A stretch of 64,000 nt of DNA from Vibrio atlanticus (lineage in GTDB: Bacteria; Pseudomonadota; Gammaproteobacteria; Enterobacterales; Vibrionaceae): positions 372,001 through 436,000 of the forward strand of contig NZ_AP025460.1 of NCBI RefSeq assembly GCF_024347315.1. The letters are read 5' to 3'. A model generated the notes under the pieces. It did no database searches. It was not told where the DNA came from and saw only the letters and a list, made by a program, of their open reading frames with translations. The first letter of the stretch is position 1. Every line of letters starts with the position of its first letter. Shown one piece after another: positions 48,462 through 58,816 of the stretch. The position numbers and the translations under genes are program-made.

Positions 48462-48899
48462 TTAGCCTTGCGGCTTAACTACCAATACATTGATTGGTGA
48501 GTTCTGAACCACTTTGCTTGCAACAGAACCAAGTACAACCTTGTCGATTTTTGAACGCTTATGACTAGGCATCACGATAAGATCTGCCCCTAGTTTCTCT
48601 GCGCAATCAAGAATCGTTGTGTAGGCCTTGCCTTCGGCAACGTGAACCTTATAGATCACATCATCGTCAATATGCTTATCAGCAAATTCTTTCAGCTGAT
48701 TTTTAACATCAAGCTTCATTTGGTTTGCTGCATCTTTCGGGAAGTAAGACGCTACCATCGACATGTGGATGCCCGGTAATACGTTCAGAATGTGGATCTC
48801 AGCATTACTGTGTTTCGCGTGCCATACCGCTAGCTCGACCGCTTTATCAGAAAAGCCTTTGTCGTTCAGATCAACGGGAACAAGGATTTGTCTATACAT
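48462..48899 (-). CDS. universal stress protein (UspA family) linked to a TRAP transporter
   Basis: A 145-residue single-domain Usp: starts MYRQILVPVDLNDKGFSDKA and ends with LGSVASKVVQNSPINVLVVK. The LGADLIVMPSHKRSK segment and the glycine-rich GS.A...S motif fit the ATP-binding Usp class. It is the third gene of the TRAP operon. Usp proteins encoded with TRAP transporters (TeaD in Halomonas) regulate uptake, so this is probably a transporter regulator. The ATG at 48899 matches the family start; the longer in-frame start at 48938 is unlikely. Confidence 0.85.
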   Translation of the reverse strand: MYRQILVPVDLNDKGFSDKAVELAVWHAKHSNAEIHILNVLPGIHMSMVASYFPKDAANQMKLDVKNQLKEFADKHIDDDVIYKVHVAEGKAYTTILDCAEKLGADLIVMPSHKRSKIDKVVLGSVASKVVQNSPINVLVVKPQG

Positions 48900-49006
48900 G
48901 TATTCGTCTCTTTTTGAGCAGCGCCGAGTACATACCAAGCGCTGTAATTATCTTTTCCATGTAGTAAAAAAGCCAAATAGAGTAGAGCGCTATTTGGCTC
49001 TATCCA

Positions 49007-51586
49007 TTACGCGCTAATCTCATCCTTACGAGCACGCCTTCTTTGGTTCATCGCTAAACCAATCAAAATTAATAGGGCAGGTAAGAATACCCACTCTTTC
49101 ATTGGTCGTTCTGCATCTTGGATAACGGATTTAATTTCCCAATCAAAGTCAATGCCAGCGGCTTCAGCAGGGCTACCAAACTCAACCATATCAACAATCA
49201 TCTTGTCGTCAGCTTGGGTCAGCATTAGGCCCATTGAAGCAATGCGGTCTTCACTTGTTGTCGCAGAATCTTCAAACGGAAGGCGAACTGTTTTCTCAGA
49301 ATAGTTACCTTCTAAGTTTTCGCCACCGACTCTCAATTCAAGTGATTGTCCCACAGGTAGATTTTCTGTGATTTGAGCGATCTCAACTCCAGGTGAAAGA
49401 ACTTTCTCTGGATAAATCATGTCCCACCAGAAGCCAGGGCGGAAGAAAGAGAAGGTCAGAACGATAAGCAGTATAGTTTCCCACCACTTGTTCTTAGTGA
49501 ACCACCAACCTTGTGTCGCTGCTGCAAAGATAAGTACCGCAGTAACCGAAGAGAAAATCGTCAGTGCTAAGTGCCACCAAGAATCAATGCCCATCAACAG
49601 TAGTTGGGTGTTGAAGATGAACATGAACGGCAATATCGCGGTCCGGATATCGTAGGTAAAACCTTGAATACCGGTACGAATCGGGTCTGATTTAGCAATC
49701 GCAGCGGCCGCAAATGCAGCCAAACCTACCGGAGGTGTATCGTCCGCAAGAATACCGAAGTAGAACACGAATAAGTGAACCGCAATCAGTGGAATGATCA
49801 AGCCGTGCGCTGCGCCTAAGGTAACAATTACTGGTGCCATCAATGTTGATACAACGATGTAGTTCGCCGTTGTTGGCAAGCCCATACCTAAGATCAAGCT
49901 GATTACCGCAGTGAATAACAACATTAGAATGATGCTACCGCCTGAGATGAACTCAACAAAATCGGTCATTACAAGGCCGATACCTGTCAGCGTTACCACG
50001 CCTACAACCGTACCTGCTGCAGCTGTCGCTACACCGATACCGATCATGTTACGTGCGCCTGAAACTAAGCTCTCTGCTAGGTCAACGAAACCTGCTTTAG
50101 TTTGCTCTGCAAGATCGTCTGATTTGTTCATCAGAGTCATCAAAGGACGCTGAGTGATCAGAATGAAGATCATGAACACAGTCGCCCAGAATGCCGACAG
50201 ACCTGGAGAGAAACGTTCAACCGTTAAACACCAAACTAGAACTACGATAGGCAGTAGGAAGTGAAGGCCAGACTTAATCGTTGGGCCTGGATCAGGTACT
50301 TCTGTTAGGTTCTCGTCGATTTCCATGCCACCTTCAGCTGCGTATTTAGCAGAAACACGAACCAGAGCGACATAAGAGACTAATAGAGCAACAGTCACAA
50401 TTGGTGTGGCTGCAGCGCCAAAGACATCTTTTGTCCAGCCGACACCGTAGTAAACCGCTGCACTGATGACACATAGGCCTAAGATAGTACCAGTGAAAGA
50501 GAGTAGGCTTTGCACGATAGTTGGTGTGTGACGACGAGGTAAGCCCGTCATACCTGCTTTACATGCCTCTAAGTGAACAATGTAAATCAGGGCGATGTAA
50601 GAGATCAGAGCGGGCAGTAGTGCTGCTTTGATTACTTCTACGTAAGAGATGCCCACGTACTCAACCATCAAGAATGCTGCTGCACCCATGATCGGTGGTG
50701 TTAATTGACCATTGGTTGAAGCTGCGACTTCTACTGCACCCGCTTTTGTTCCCGGGAAACCAACACGCTTCATTAGCGGGATAGTAAAGGTACCAGTGGT
50801 AACTACGTTAGCAATCGAAGAACCTGATACCAGACCAGATAAACCAGATGCTACAACGGCTGCTTTCGCTGGGCCGCCCTTCATGTGGCCAAGCAGAGAG
50901 AATGCCACTTTGATGAAGTAAGCACCTGCACCCGCGCGCTCAAGCATTGCACCAAACAGTACAAACAAGAATACAAATGACGTTGATACGCCAAGAGCAA
51001 CACCGAACACACCTTCTGTTGTTAACCACAGATGCGACATTGCCTTGTTCAGGCTCGCACCTTTGTGGGCAATAACGTCTGGCATGTGAGGGCCACCAAA
51101 GGTGTAAAGTAGGAAGACTGCTGCCACCACCATAAGAGGTGGACCTAAAGCGCGTCGTGTTGCTTCAAGCAGTAGAACCATACCGAATACGGCCGCAACA
51201 ATATCAAACGTTGTTGGAGCGCCTGAACGTTCAGCGAGTTGAGTATAGAAAATATAGATATAAGAAGCTGAAAAGCTACCTACAAGCGCTAATATCCAGT
51301 CGACGGCTGGGATGCGATCCCTAGGCGAATTCTTCATGGCTGGATAAGCGGTAAAGGCTAGGAAAATAGCAAACGTAAGGTGAATTGCTCGAGCTTCAGT
51401 GTCGTTTAAAATTGCGAAGTTAAAAATGAATGGCAGCGGAGATGCATACCAAAGTTGGAACAATGACCAACATAGAGGCACAAACCATAAAATACGGCCT
51501 TGGATACCACGAGGGCTACGCGCACCAGTATCTGATTGTGCCACCATTTCTTGCACATCTGGAGACGGTGATGTTGTCTGCGTCAT
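49007..51586 (-). CDS. TAXI-type TRAP transporter, fused 4TM/12TM permease
   Basis: An 859-residue membrane protein joining the small (DctQ-like) and large (DctM-like) TRAP subunits. The large subunit shows GLSGLVSGSSIANVVTTGTF and GMGLPTTANYIVVSTLMAP, both TRAP-M signatures. The C-terminal 160 residues hold further helices and a soluble part (AGIDFDWEIKSV) resembling a PDZ-like extension of TAXI permeases. Uptake is ion-coupled. The ATG at 51586 is chosen because AAGGA precedes it; the upstream ATG at 51631 lacks one. It is separated from the binding-protein gene by a strong hairpin. Confidence 0.9.
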   Translation of the reverse strand: MTQTTSPSPDVQEMVAQSDTGARSPRGIQGRILWFVPLCWSLFQLWYASPLPFIFNFAILNDTEARAIHLTFAIFLAFTAYPAMKNSPRDRIPAVDWILALVGSFSASYIYIFYTQLAERSGAPTTFDIVAAVFGMVLLLEATRRALGPPLMVVAAVFLLYTFGGPHMPDVIAHKGASLNKAMSHLWLTTEGVFGVALGVSTSFVFLFVLFGAMLERAGAGAYFIKVAFSLLGHMKGGPAKAAVVASGLSGLVSGSSIANVVTTGTFTIPLMKRVGFPGTKAGAVEVAASTNGQLTPPIMGAAAFLMVEYVGISYVEVIKAALLPALISYIALIYIVHLEACKAGMTGLPRRHTPTIVQSLLSFTGTILGLCVISAAVYYGVGWTKDVFGAAATPIVTVALLVSYVALVRVSAKYAAEGGMEIDENLTEVPDPGPTIKSGLHFLLPIVVLVWCLTVERFSPGLSAFWATVFMIFILITQRPLMTLMNKSDDLAEQTKAGFVDLAESLVSGARNMIGIGVATAAAGTVVGVVTLTGIGLVMTDFVEFISGGSIILMLLFTAVISLILGMGLPTTANYIVVSTLMAPVIVTLGAAHGLIIPLIAVHLFVFYFGILADDTPPVGLAAFAAAAIAKSDPIRTGIQGFTYDIRTAILPFMFIFNTQLLLMGIDSWWHLALTIFSSVTAVLIFAAATQGWWFTKNKWWETILLIVLTFSFFRPGFWWDMIYPEKVLSPGVEIAQITENLPVGQSLELRVGGENLEGNYSEKTVRLPFEDSATTSEDRIASMGLMLTQADDKMIVDMVEFGSPAEAAGIDFDWEIKSVIQDAERPMKEWVFLPALLILIGLAMNQRRRARKDEISA

Positions 51587-51791
51587 GTACTTTATCCTTA
51601 TTATTGATGGTCTGCCTTTTGTTACGAACAACTAAACGTGATTTCTTTCCTATCTAGTGTAGTGAATGGATAGAGAAATGCGTTCTTTGTTCGTCTTTGT
51701 CTTAGGCTTGATACGAAGGTAAGTCCTCCAAATTGGAGAAACTTAAAGGGTTGTTCTTTTCACTTAAATTATTTTTATAAAACGTGAAAAG

Positions 51792-51820
51792 CCAATAAGG
51801 AGGACTAGCCTCCTTATTGG
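51792..51820 (-). terminator. intercistronic hairpin between TRAP binding protein and permease
   Basis: CCAATAAGGAGG-CTAGT-CCTCCTTATTGG is a perfect 12-bp stem. On the minus strand CTTTTC follows, so termination would be partial. It fits attenuation that gives more binding protein than permease. Confidence 0.7.
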
Positions 51821-51841
51821 TTTAGTAGGCTTAAAGTAGAG

Positions 51842-52810
51842 TTACTTTAGAAGACCTACTTCTTTGTAGTATTTTGCGGCACCTGGATGAAGAGGGATAG
51901 AGATACCCGCTTTAACCATGTCTTCTTTTTTCAGGTTAGCAAATGCTGGGTGCAGACGTTTGAATGTTGCGAAGTTTTCAAATACTGCTTTAGCAACGTT
52001 GTATGCTACTTCATCCGAAACGTCTGAAGTTGTTACCATAGTTGCAGCAACACCGAAGCTATTTACGTCAGCATCTGTACCGCGGTACATACCAGCAGGT
52101 ACTGTGCTGTATGCGTAGTATGGGTTTTCAGCTACGATCTTGTCGATCTGTGGACCTGTTGCAGAAACCAGTTTTGCATCACAAGACGTTGTCGCTTCTT
52201 TAATTGATCCGTTCGGGTGACCAACCATGTAGATGAATGCATCAATCTTGTTATCACAAAGTGCTTGTGAACGCTCAGAACCTTTCAGTTCAGAAGCAAG
52301 CTTGAAGCTATCGTTAGTCCAGCCCATAGAGTCCATTACAACACCCATCGTTGCACGGTCGCCAGAACCAGGGTTACCAATGTTGACACGCTTACCAGCT
52401 AGGTCTGAAACATTGTTAATACCTGCATCGGTGCGAGCGATGATGTTGAACGGTTCTGTATGTAGAGAGAACATAGCGCGAAGTTTCTTGTATTCGCCCT
52501 GATCTTTGAACTTACTTGTACCGTTATAGCCGTGGTATTGCCAGTCCGATTGAACAACACCGAAATCTAGTTCACCAGCACGGATGGTATTAACGTTGTA
52601 GATTGAACCACCAGTAGACTCTACAGAACAACGAATGTTGTGGTCTTTGCGACCTTTGTTCACTAGCTTACAAATTGCACCACCAGTTGGGTAGTAAACA
52701 CCCGTTACTGAACCAGTACCAATTGTGATGAACTCTTGAGCGTTAACTGCACCAGCGCCCATTACAGCAGCTGCAATAGCTCCAACTTTAATCAGTTTGG
52801 TAAATGCCAT
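51842..52810 (-). CDS. TAXI family TRAP transporter solute-binding protein
   Basis: A 322-residue periplasmic binding protein with a signal peptide ([20 protein letters not shown], cut after VNA) and the TAXI start [20 protein letters not shown]. Other family marks are [20 protein letters not shown] and [18 protein letters not shown] proteins characterised so far bind alpha-ketoglutarate or glutamate-like ligands; here the ligand is inferred only. V. cholerae has an ortholog at the same place next to argR (VC0430, from memory). First gene of the operon. Confidence 0.93.
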   Translation of the reverse strand: MAFTKLIKVGAIAAAVMGAGAVNAQEFITIGTGSVTGVYYPTGGAICKLVNKGRKDHNIRCSVESTGGSIYNVNTIRAGELDFGVVQSDWQYHGYNGTSKFKDQGEYKKLRAMFSLHTEPFNIIARTDAGINNVSDLAGKRVNIGNPGSGDRATMGVVMDSMGWTNDSFKLASELKGSERSQALCDNKIDAFIYMVGHPNGSIKEATTSCDAKLVSATGPQIDKIVAENPYYAYSTVPAGMYRGTDADVNSFGVAATMVTTSDVSDEVAYNVAKAVFENFATFKRLHPAFANLKKEDMVKAGISIPLHPGAAKYYKEVGLLK

Positions 52811-53078
52811 GAATTTCCCTTCCTTTATTCATTATTAACCCTGAAACAAGTGTAGTCGTTTCTGGAGTTTCCTATTTGGAAACGGCACCTTTTTCAATCC
52901 ATGTGATGAAAAAGTGGCTGAATAATATCAAAAATTGGCAGAAAATTACTCAAATGTTAAAAGATATAGCGAAAAAACCTAACAAATGACGGTTGGATCT
53001 CGTGTTTGATTTGCTATTGAGTTTTTTAAAATCAATGAGTTAGTGATTTTTGGGAGAGGCGGGATAGATATCTTAGGA

Positions 53079-53094
53079 TGTGATTTGGATCACG
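53079..53094. promoter_or_regulatory. candidate CRP site upstream of the TRAP operon
   Basis: TGTGATTTGGATCACG matches TGTGA-N6-TCACA at 9 of 10 positions, about 270 bases before the binding-protein start. The rest of the 343-base gap (52811-53153) is AT-rich and has a small palindrome, GTTTCCAAATAGGAAAC, near 52875, of unknown meaning. Confidence 0.55.
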
Positions 53095-53153
53095 AACTAA
53101 ATAGGTGTTTGTGATCCAATAGTAATGGCTGATAGTTATGAAACTGTGAGCAA

Positions 53154-53624
53154 TTATCCTGCGTATTCAAACAGTTCGCATACAGAATCGAACAGTTGCT
53201 TAGTGGTAACTGATAAGGTTGGAGTAATGAAGATAGTATCATCTCCAGCAACTACCCCCAGTATGCCTTCTGACTTACCTAATGAATCTAATAAGCGAGC
53301 AATAAGCTGCGCGGCACCAGGGCCAGTGTGTATCACAACCAATGCATTGTTGTGGTCAATATCTAACACTAACTCTCTTAAAGAGCTCGAAACCGTCGGA
53401 ACACCAAGTTCAGCAGGAAGACAGTAAACCATCTCCATTTTTGCATTGCGTGTTCGCACGGCGCCAAACTTAGTTAACATACGCGAAACTTTAGATTGGT
53501 TGATACTTTCAAAGCCTTCATGCTTCAGGGCATCGACAATCTCGCCTTGCGAACCAAAACGTTCTTCTTTTAGTAGTGATTTAAAAGCTCGAACTAAGTT
53601 GTCTTGTTTTTCTGTATTGCGCAT
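53154..53624 (-). CDS. argR: arginine repressor
   Basis: Hexameric arginine-dependent repressor, 156 residues. N-terminal winged helix with [20 protein letters not shown] (SR recognition motif), C-terminal arginine-binding domain with [16 protein letters not shown] and [13 protein letters not shown]. As in E. coli, it is divergent from mdh. Confidence 0.96.
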   Translation of the reverse strand: MRNTEKQDNLVRAFKSLLKEERFGSQGEIVDALKHEGFESINQSKVSRMLTKFGAVRTRNAKMEMVYCLPAELGVPTVSSSLRELVLDIDHNNALVVIHTGPGAAQLIARLLDSLGKSEGILGVVAGDDTIFITPTLSVTTKQLFDSVCELFEYAG

Positions 53625-53847
53625 ATGTCATTCTTATTCATTAACAAAGATGTTTGCATATTCTCGCATACATATTCAGTTCTCGCCAAAATATCACGGT
53701 AATTTGTTAGTCATATCACTGTAAAAATTTAATAGGATAATGTGTTATTTAAGACGAGTTGTTTTGTCATTTCAAATGATTATCGCCATAATGCGAACTT
53801 GCTGTGTAGCACGGTTTTATTGACTTGCGCGAAGTCGCAAAGCTAGC

Positions 53848-53875
53848 GTTAATTGATTGTAATCACTTTGTGATT
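53848..53875. promoter_or_regulatory. candidate ArcA-like site and overlapping palindrome upstream of mdh
   Basis: GTTAATTGATTGTAA (53848-53862) matches 12 of 15 bases of the E. coli ArcA consensus GTTAATTAAATGTTA. The palindrome AATCAC-TTT-GTGATT overlaps it at 53861-53875. E. coli mdh is ArcA-repressed, so this is plausible. No other gene or strong element was seen in the 351-base gap 53625-53975; weak ARG-box-like TGAAT/ATGCG near 53670 was not convincing. Confidence 0.38.
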
Positions 53876-53975
53876 AATATAGTTTTTTAGCGATAATTTA
53901 ACTTTTTAACCATAATTTAGCTCAAGAATTACCCTACAAAGAATCTATAAGAGAAAGCTCTCAAGGAGAATAACA

Positions 53976-54911
53976 ATGAAAGTAGCTGTTATTGGTGCCG
54001 CTGGTGGCATCGGTCAAGCCCTAGCCCTACTACTAAAGAACCGCCTGCCTGCTGGTTCAGATCTTGCACTTTACGACATCGCTCCGGTAACCCCGGGGGT
54101 TGCTGCCGATCTTAGCCATATCCCAACGCCTGTTTCGATCAAAGGTTACGCGGGTGAAGATCCAACTCCAGCACTTGAAGGTGCGGATGTTGTGCTTATT
54201 TCTGCGGGTGTTGCTCGTAAACCTGGTATGGATCGTGCGGATCTTTTCAATGTGAACGCTGGCATTGTTAAGTCTCTAGCTGAAAAAATTGCCGTTACTT
54301 GTCCTACTGCTTGTGTTGGTATCATTACCAACCCAGTAAATACAACAGTGCCAATCGCTGCTGAAGTACTTAAGAAAGCGGGCGTTTACGACAAGCGTCG
54401 TCTATTTGGTATTACGACTCTTGATGTCATTCGTTCTGAAACGTTCGTTGCTGAGCTGAAAGATAAAGATCCAGGCGACATTCGTGTTCCTGTTATCGGT
54501 GGTCACTCAGGTGTAACGATCCTTCCTCTGCTTTCTCAAGTTGAAGGTGTTGAGTTTACTGACGAAGAAATCGCAGCGCTAACAACTCGCATCCAAAACG
54601 CGGGTACTGAAGTAGTAGAAGCTAAAGCGGGTGGCGGTAGTGCGACTCTATCTATGGGTCAAGCGGCTTGTCGCTTCGGTCTTGCTCTAGTGAAAGCACT
54701 TCAAGGCGAAGAGAACGTGATTGAGTGTGCCTACGTTGAAGGTGAAGGCGAGCACGCACCATTCTTCGCACAACCAGTTAAACTTGGCAAAGAAGGCGCT
54801 GAAGCGATTCTTAGCTACGGTGAACTGAGCGACTTCGAACGCAATGCACTAGACAGCATGCTAGAAACGCTAAATGGCGATATTGAGATTGGTGTTGAAT
54901 TCGCTAAATAA
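53976..54911 (+). CDS. mdh: malate dehydrogenase
   Basis: NAD-dependent malate-oxaloacetate interconversion in the TCA cycle, 311 residues. Rossmann motif [13 protein letters not shown] (from residue 5), [19 protein letters not shown] with the substrate arginines, [15 protein letters not shown], and catalytic [19 protein letters not shown] precedes the ATG. Codon use looks highly biased, as expected for a strongly expressed gene. Confidence 0.98.
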   Translation: MKVAVIGAAGGIGQALALLLKNRLPAGSDLALYDIAPVTPGVAADLSHIPTPVSIKGYAGEDPTPALEGADVVLISAGVARKPGMDRADLFNVNAGIVKSLAEKIAVTCPTACVGIITNPVNTTVPIAAEVLKKAGVYDKRRLFGITTLDVIRSETFVAELKDKDPGDIRVPVIGGHSGVTILPLLSQVEGVEFTDEEIAALTTRIQNAGTEVVEAKAGGGSATLSMGQAACRFGLALVKALQGEENVIECAYVEGEGEHAPFFAQPVKLGKEGAEAILSYGELSDFERNALDSMLETLNGDIEIGVEFAK

Positions 54912-54950
54912 GCGATAGATAACTGAACTCTGCTAAAACGACAGTTAACG

Positions 54951-54978
54951 AAAGCCGATCATTGCGATCGGCTTTTTT
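54951..54978 (+). terminator. intrinsic terminator of mdh
   Basis: AAAGCCGATC-ATTGC-GATCGGCTTTTTTGA, a 9-bp stem with a T run. Confidence 0.88.
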
Positions 54979-55040
54979 GATCCTTGTATTCAACCCACTC
55001 GTAATCTTTTTCTAACCACGAAGAATTAGGGTATTGAACG

Positions 55041-55232
55041 ATGATTAGAGTACAAAAAGGGATGAATGTTAACTATCTAGGTCGCTTGGGCAAGATATTG
55101 GTTATCGATGAGCAAGAGCAGTTCGCGTTGTTTGAGTCTTACAATAGTCATAAGCAATATGCAGTTCCGTTGGAAGAACTTGAAGAGATCGAAGCGCAAC
55201 TACCTCTATCGTTAGAATCGAGTCGTTATTGA
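55041..55232 (+). CDS. small protein of unknown function, possible KOW-like fold
   Basis: A 63-residue protein not recognised. Its start MIRVQKGMNVNYLGRLGKIL with VIDEQEQFALFE after it has the pattern of a KOW/SH3-like barrel strand (G-x-V-x-Y-x-G-x-x-G-K-I). The C-terminal half is acidic (EELEEIEAQ). AGGG lies about 10 bases before the ATG. It has its own interval between the mdh terminator and a bidirectional terminator, and codon pattern looks like coding sequence. No signal peptide or membrane helix. Confidence 0.6.
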   Translation: MIRVQKGMNVNYLGRLGKILVIDEQEQFALFESYNSHKQYAVPLEELEEIEAQLPLSLESSRY

Positions 55233-55257
55233 GACCCAGTGTATTATCTAGCAGGAT

Positions 55258-55289
55258 CAAAAAAAGAGCCAACAGGCTCTTTTTTTTGT
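55258..55289. terminator. bidirectional intrinsic terminator
   Basis: AAAAAAAGAGCC-AACA-GGCTCTTTTTTTT between the 63-residue gene and convergent ispB; T runs on both strands. Confidence 0.88.
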
Positions 55290-55319
55290 ATAGCTGTCTA
55301 CTTACTGCTTAGTCTCTAT

Positions 55320-56291
55320 TTACTTGCTACGTTTTACTGCAAGGTGAGCTAGCGTAGTTAAAGCTTGCTTATATTCTGAATTAGGAAGAATAGAAAGCTC
55401 AGCAATGGCTTTATCAGCTTCTTCGTAGGCTTTATTGGTCGTGTACTCTAACGAGCCAGTCTCTTTCATGACAGACATAATGTCGTCGAGACGTTCCATA
55501 CCATTAGCTTTTTCAATCGCTTCACGAATCATGCTTGCTTGGTCTGGGGAACCATTGCGCATTGCGTAAAGCAACGGTAACGTCGGTTTGCCTTCTGCTA
55601 GGTCATCACCAACGTTCTTACCCATCTCTTTACCATCAGCAGTGTAATCCATCACATCATCAATCAATTGGAATGCAGTGCCTAGGTATTTACCGTAGTT
55701 TTGCATAGCCGTTTCGATTTCAGGTGATGATTCGCTAAGAATTGCACCGATTTGCGTTGCAGCTTCAAACAAGCGAGCGGTCTTCGAGTAGATGACCTGC
55801 ATGTAACTTTCTTCTGTGGTGTCCGGGTTATTACAGTTCATTAATTGTTGAACTTCACCCTCGGCAATCACGTTAACTGCTTCACTCATTAACTCGAGGA
55901 TCTTTAAGGATCCTAGCGTTGTCATCATCTGGAACGAGCGAGTGTAGATAAAGTCACCCACCAAAACGCTAGCGGCATTACCAAAAGCTGCGTTGGCTGT
56001 CGCTTTACCGCGTCTCATGTCCGACTCGTCGACGACATCATCATGGAGAAGGGTAGCTGTGTGAATAAACTCGATAAAAGCTGCAGAGGTAATATGAGCT
56101 TCACCTTGATAACCAAGTGCACGAGCAGATAAAAGAGCAAGCAAAGGACGTAGGCGTTTGCCACCACCGCTAACGATATAAAAACCAAGCTGGTTGATTA
56201 AACTTACGTCAGAATTAAGTTGGGCTTGAATTGTTTCATTCACTTTTGCCATATCATTGGCAGTAAGCGTTTGGATAGCTTTAAAATCCAT
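55320..56291 (-). CDS. ispB: octaprenyl diphosphate synthase
   Basis: Makes the C40 side-chain precursor of ubiquinone and menaquinone, 323 residues. First Asp-rich motif DDVVDESDMRRG (near 85), second DDVMDYTADGKEMGKNVGDD. GGGKRLRPLLALLSARAL binds diphosphate. Divergent from rplU-rpmA-obgE, as in E. coli. Confidence 0.97.
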   Translation of the reverse strand: MDFKAIQTLTANDMAKVNETIQAQLNSDVSLINQLGFYIVSGGGKRLRPLLALLSARALGYQGEAHITSAAFIEFIHTATLLHDDVVDESDMRRGKATANAAFGNAASVLVGDFIYTRSFQMMTTLGSLKILELMSEAVNVIAEGEVQQLMNCNNPDTTEESYMQVIYSKTARLFEAATQIGAILSESSPEIETAMQNYGKYLGTAFQLIDDVMDYTADGKEMGKNVGDDLAEGKPTLPLLYAMRNGSPDQASMIREAIEKANGMERLDDIMSVMKETGSLEYTTNKAYEEADKAIAELSILPNSEYKQALTTLAHLAVKRSK

Positions 56292-56448
56292 TGTTCATCC
56301 GGCTGAAGTTAGACCCTGTAAGGCTTATACGTTGTATTTAATTGTTGAATAATACACTAAAAAACGTTGATTAATACATCACTTAAAGGCATCATTGCCG
56401 CACTTTTCTTTGGCGAACATGTTTTCGCCAATATTTTAAAAATATGGC

Positions 56449-56477
56449 TTGTCATAGCGGCATGATTCCCGTAGAAT
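56449..56477 (+). promoter_or_regulatory. strong sigma70-like promoter of rplU-rpmA
   Basis: TTGTCA (56449-56454), a 17-base spacer, and TAGAAT (56472-56477): 5 of 6 matches in each box. The first transcribed bases would lie near 56484, giving a leader of about 75 nt. Confidence 0.75.
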
Positions 56478-56500
56478 CTGCGCCCTATTGATTAGTTTAG

Positions 56501-56541
56501 CGCACACCCGAGTTGTAGAATTAACAACCATAGGCTGTGCG
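56501..56541 (+). promoter_or_regulatory. structured 5' leader of rplU
   Basis: Nested helices CGCACA (56501-56506) with TGTGCG (56536-56541), and inside it GTTGT (56512-56516) with ACAAC (56524-56528). It ends 9 bases before the GCGGAG ribosome site of rplU. Possible autoregulatory site for L21; unproven. Confidence 0.5.
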
Positions 56542-56559
56542 GAAAAAGCGGAGTAAAAT

Positions 56560-56871
56560 ATGTACGCTGTTTTCCAATCTGGTGGCAAACAACACCGAGT
56601 AAGCGAAGGTCAAACACTTCGTTTAGAGAAATTAGACGTTGAAACTGGTGCAACTGTAGAATTTGATAAAGTTCTTCTTGTTGCTAACGGCGAAGAAATC
56701 GCTGTTGGTGCACCTCTTGTTGAAGGTGGCAAAGTTACTGCAGAAGTAGTACAACACGGTCGTGGCGATAAAGTAAAAATCGTTAAGTTCCGTCGTCGTA
56801 AGCACTCGCGTAAGCAAGCTGGTCACCGTCAGTGGTTCACAGAAGTGAAAATCACTGGCATTAACGCTTAA
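56560..56871 (+). CDS. rplU: 50S ribosomal protein L21
   Basis: 103-residue L21: [20 protein letters not shown] at the start and the basic [20 protein letters not shown] tail that binds 23S rRNA. Followed 19 bases later by rpmA. Confidence 0.98.
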   Translation: MYAVFQSGGKQHRVSEGQTLRLEKLDVETGATVEFDKVLLVANGEEIAVGAPLVEGGKVTAEVVQHGRGDKVKIVKFRRRKHSRKQAGHRQWFTEVKITGINA

Positions 56872-56890
56872 GTATTAGGAGAGTTTAACA

Positions 56891-57148
56891 ATGGCACATA
56901 AAAAAGCTGGCGGTTCTACTAATAACGGCCGCGATTCAGAAAGCAAACGTCTTGGTGTTAAGCGTTTTGGTGGTGAATCTGTTCTTGCAGGTAACATCAT
57001 CGTTCGTCAACGTGGTACTAAGTTCCACGCTGGCACAAACGTTGGCATCGGTAAAGACCATACTCTTTTTGCTCTTACTGAAGGTAAAGTGAAATTTGCA
57101 GTAAAAGGTCCTAAAAACCGTAAGTTTGTAAGCATCGAAGCTGAGTAA
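56891..57148 (+). CDS. rpmA: 50S ribosomal protein L27
   Basis: 85-residue L27, N-terminus [20 protein letters not shown], which reaches the peptidyl transferase centre, and [25 protein letters not shown] precedes the ATG. Confidence 0.98.
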   Translation: MAHKKAGGSTNNGRDSESKRLGVKRFGGESVLAGNIIVRQRGTKFHAGTNVGIGKDHTLFALTEGKVKFAVKGPKNRKFVSIEAE

Positions 57149-57196
57149 TTTAATCTTTTATTAGATTATTTATACTAGCTTTCAAGCTGAATTCAA

Positions 57197-57224
57197 AAGC
57201 CCTGCCGATTCGGCAGGGTTTTTT
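57197..57224 (+). terminator. intrinsic terminator of rplU-rpmA
   Basis: AAGCCCTGCC-GATT-CGGCAGGGTTTTTT, 49 bases after rpmA. It separates the ribosomal genes from obgE. Confidence 0.9.
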
Positions 57225-57250
57225 ATTTATAGCGAGAATAAAAAAGTAGA

Positions 57251-57330
57251 CGCTCTTGTTTTGGTTTTGAGAAGCCGTTTTATTTTTGAGAAACAGTTTG
57301 GTTTTATTAAGAAGCCGTTTGTTTTTTAAG
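57251..57330 (+). repeat. imperfect 20-bp tandem repeats upstream of obgE
   Basis: GAAGCCGTTT occurs at 57271-57280 and 57311-57320, exactly 40 bases apart, with the related AAACAGTTTG at 57291. Each is followed by a T-rich half, giving about three to four units of 20 bp. Together with the GATC cluster they occupy most of the 326-base gap 57149-57474; no gene was seen there. Confidence 0.6.
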
Positions 57331-57374
57331 ATACAGAAAGCAAAGAACCTCTCCTTATTTGTTCCTTGGTTGCA

Positions 57375-57414
57375 GATCGATCTAGATCTTAGGTGATCGA
57401 TCTAAACACGGATC
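57375..57414. promoter_or_regulatory. cluster of six GATC sites upstream of obgE
   Basis: GATC occurs at 57375, 57379, 57385, 57395, 57399 and 57411, six in 40 bases, including two GATCGATC doublets. Dense GATC sites are Dam methylation targets and can bind SeqA. Confidence 0.7.
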
Positions 57415-57471
57415 TGCTAGAATTTATATCACTCCTTGATGAGTGGTAACGCAACGTAAGTGCGGAGTTAA

Positions 57472-58647
<1,176 letters not shown>

Positions 58648-58710
58648 TAATCCTCGTAGTTTCTTATAAGCACTTTGGTCGCTTTTTCTAAGATACGCTG
58701 ATAGTTTTAT

Positions 58711-58739
58711 TAAACCGCAATGAAAATTGCGGTTTTTTT
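58711..58739 (+). terminator. intrinsic terminator of obgE
   Basis: AAACCGCAAT-GAAA-ATTGCGGTTTTTTTG, 9-bp stem with T run. Confidence 0.88.
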
Positions 58740-58816
58740 GTATCTAAATCATGACGTCTTGCTGTTTTTTATGCAAAATTTATCTTTAGATAATTAACGC
58801 CTATGGGAAGGAAATC

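Noticed and set aside
53640..53700. ARG boxes for argR autoregulation
   Set aside because: TGAAT-type half sites near 53670 match only in part, and a second box at the usual 3-base spacing is not present; a matrix scan would decide.
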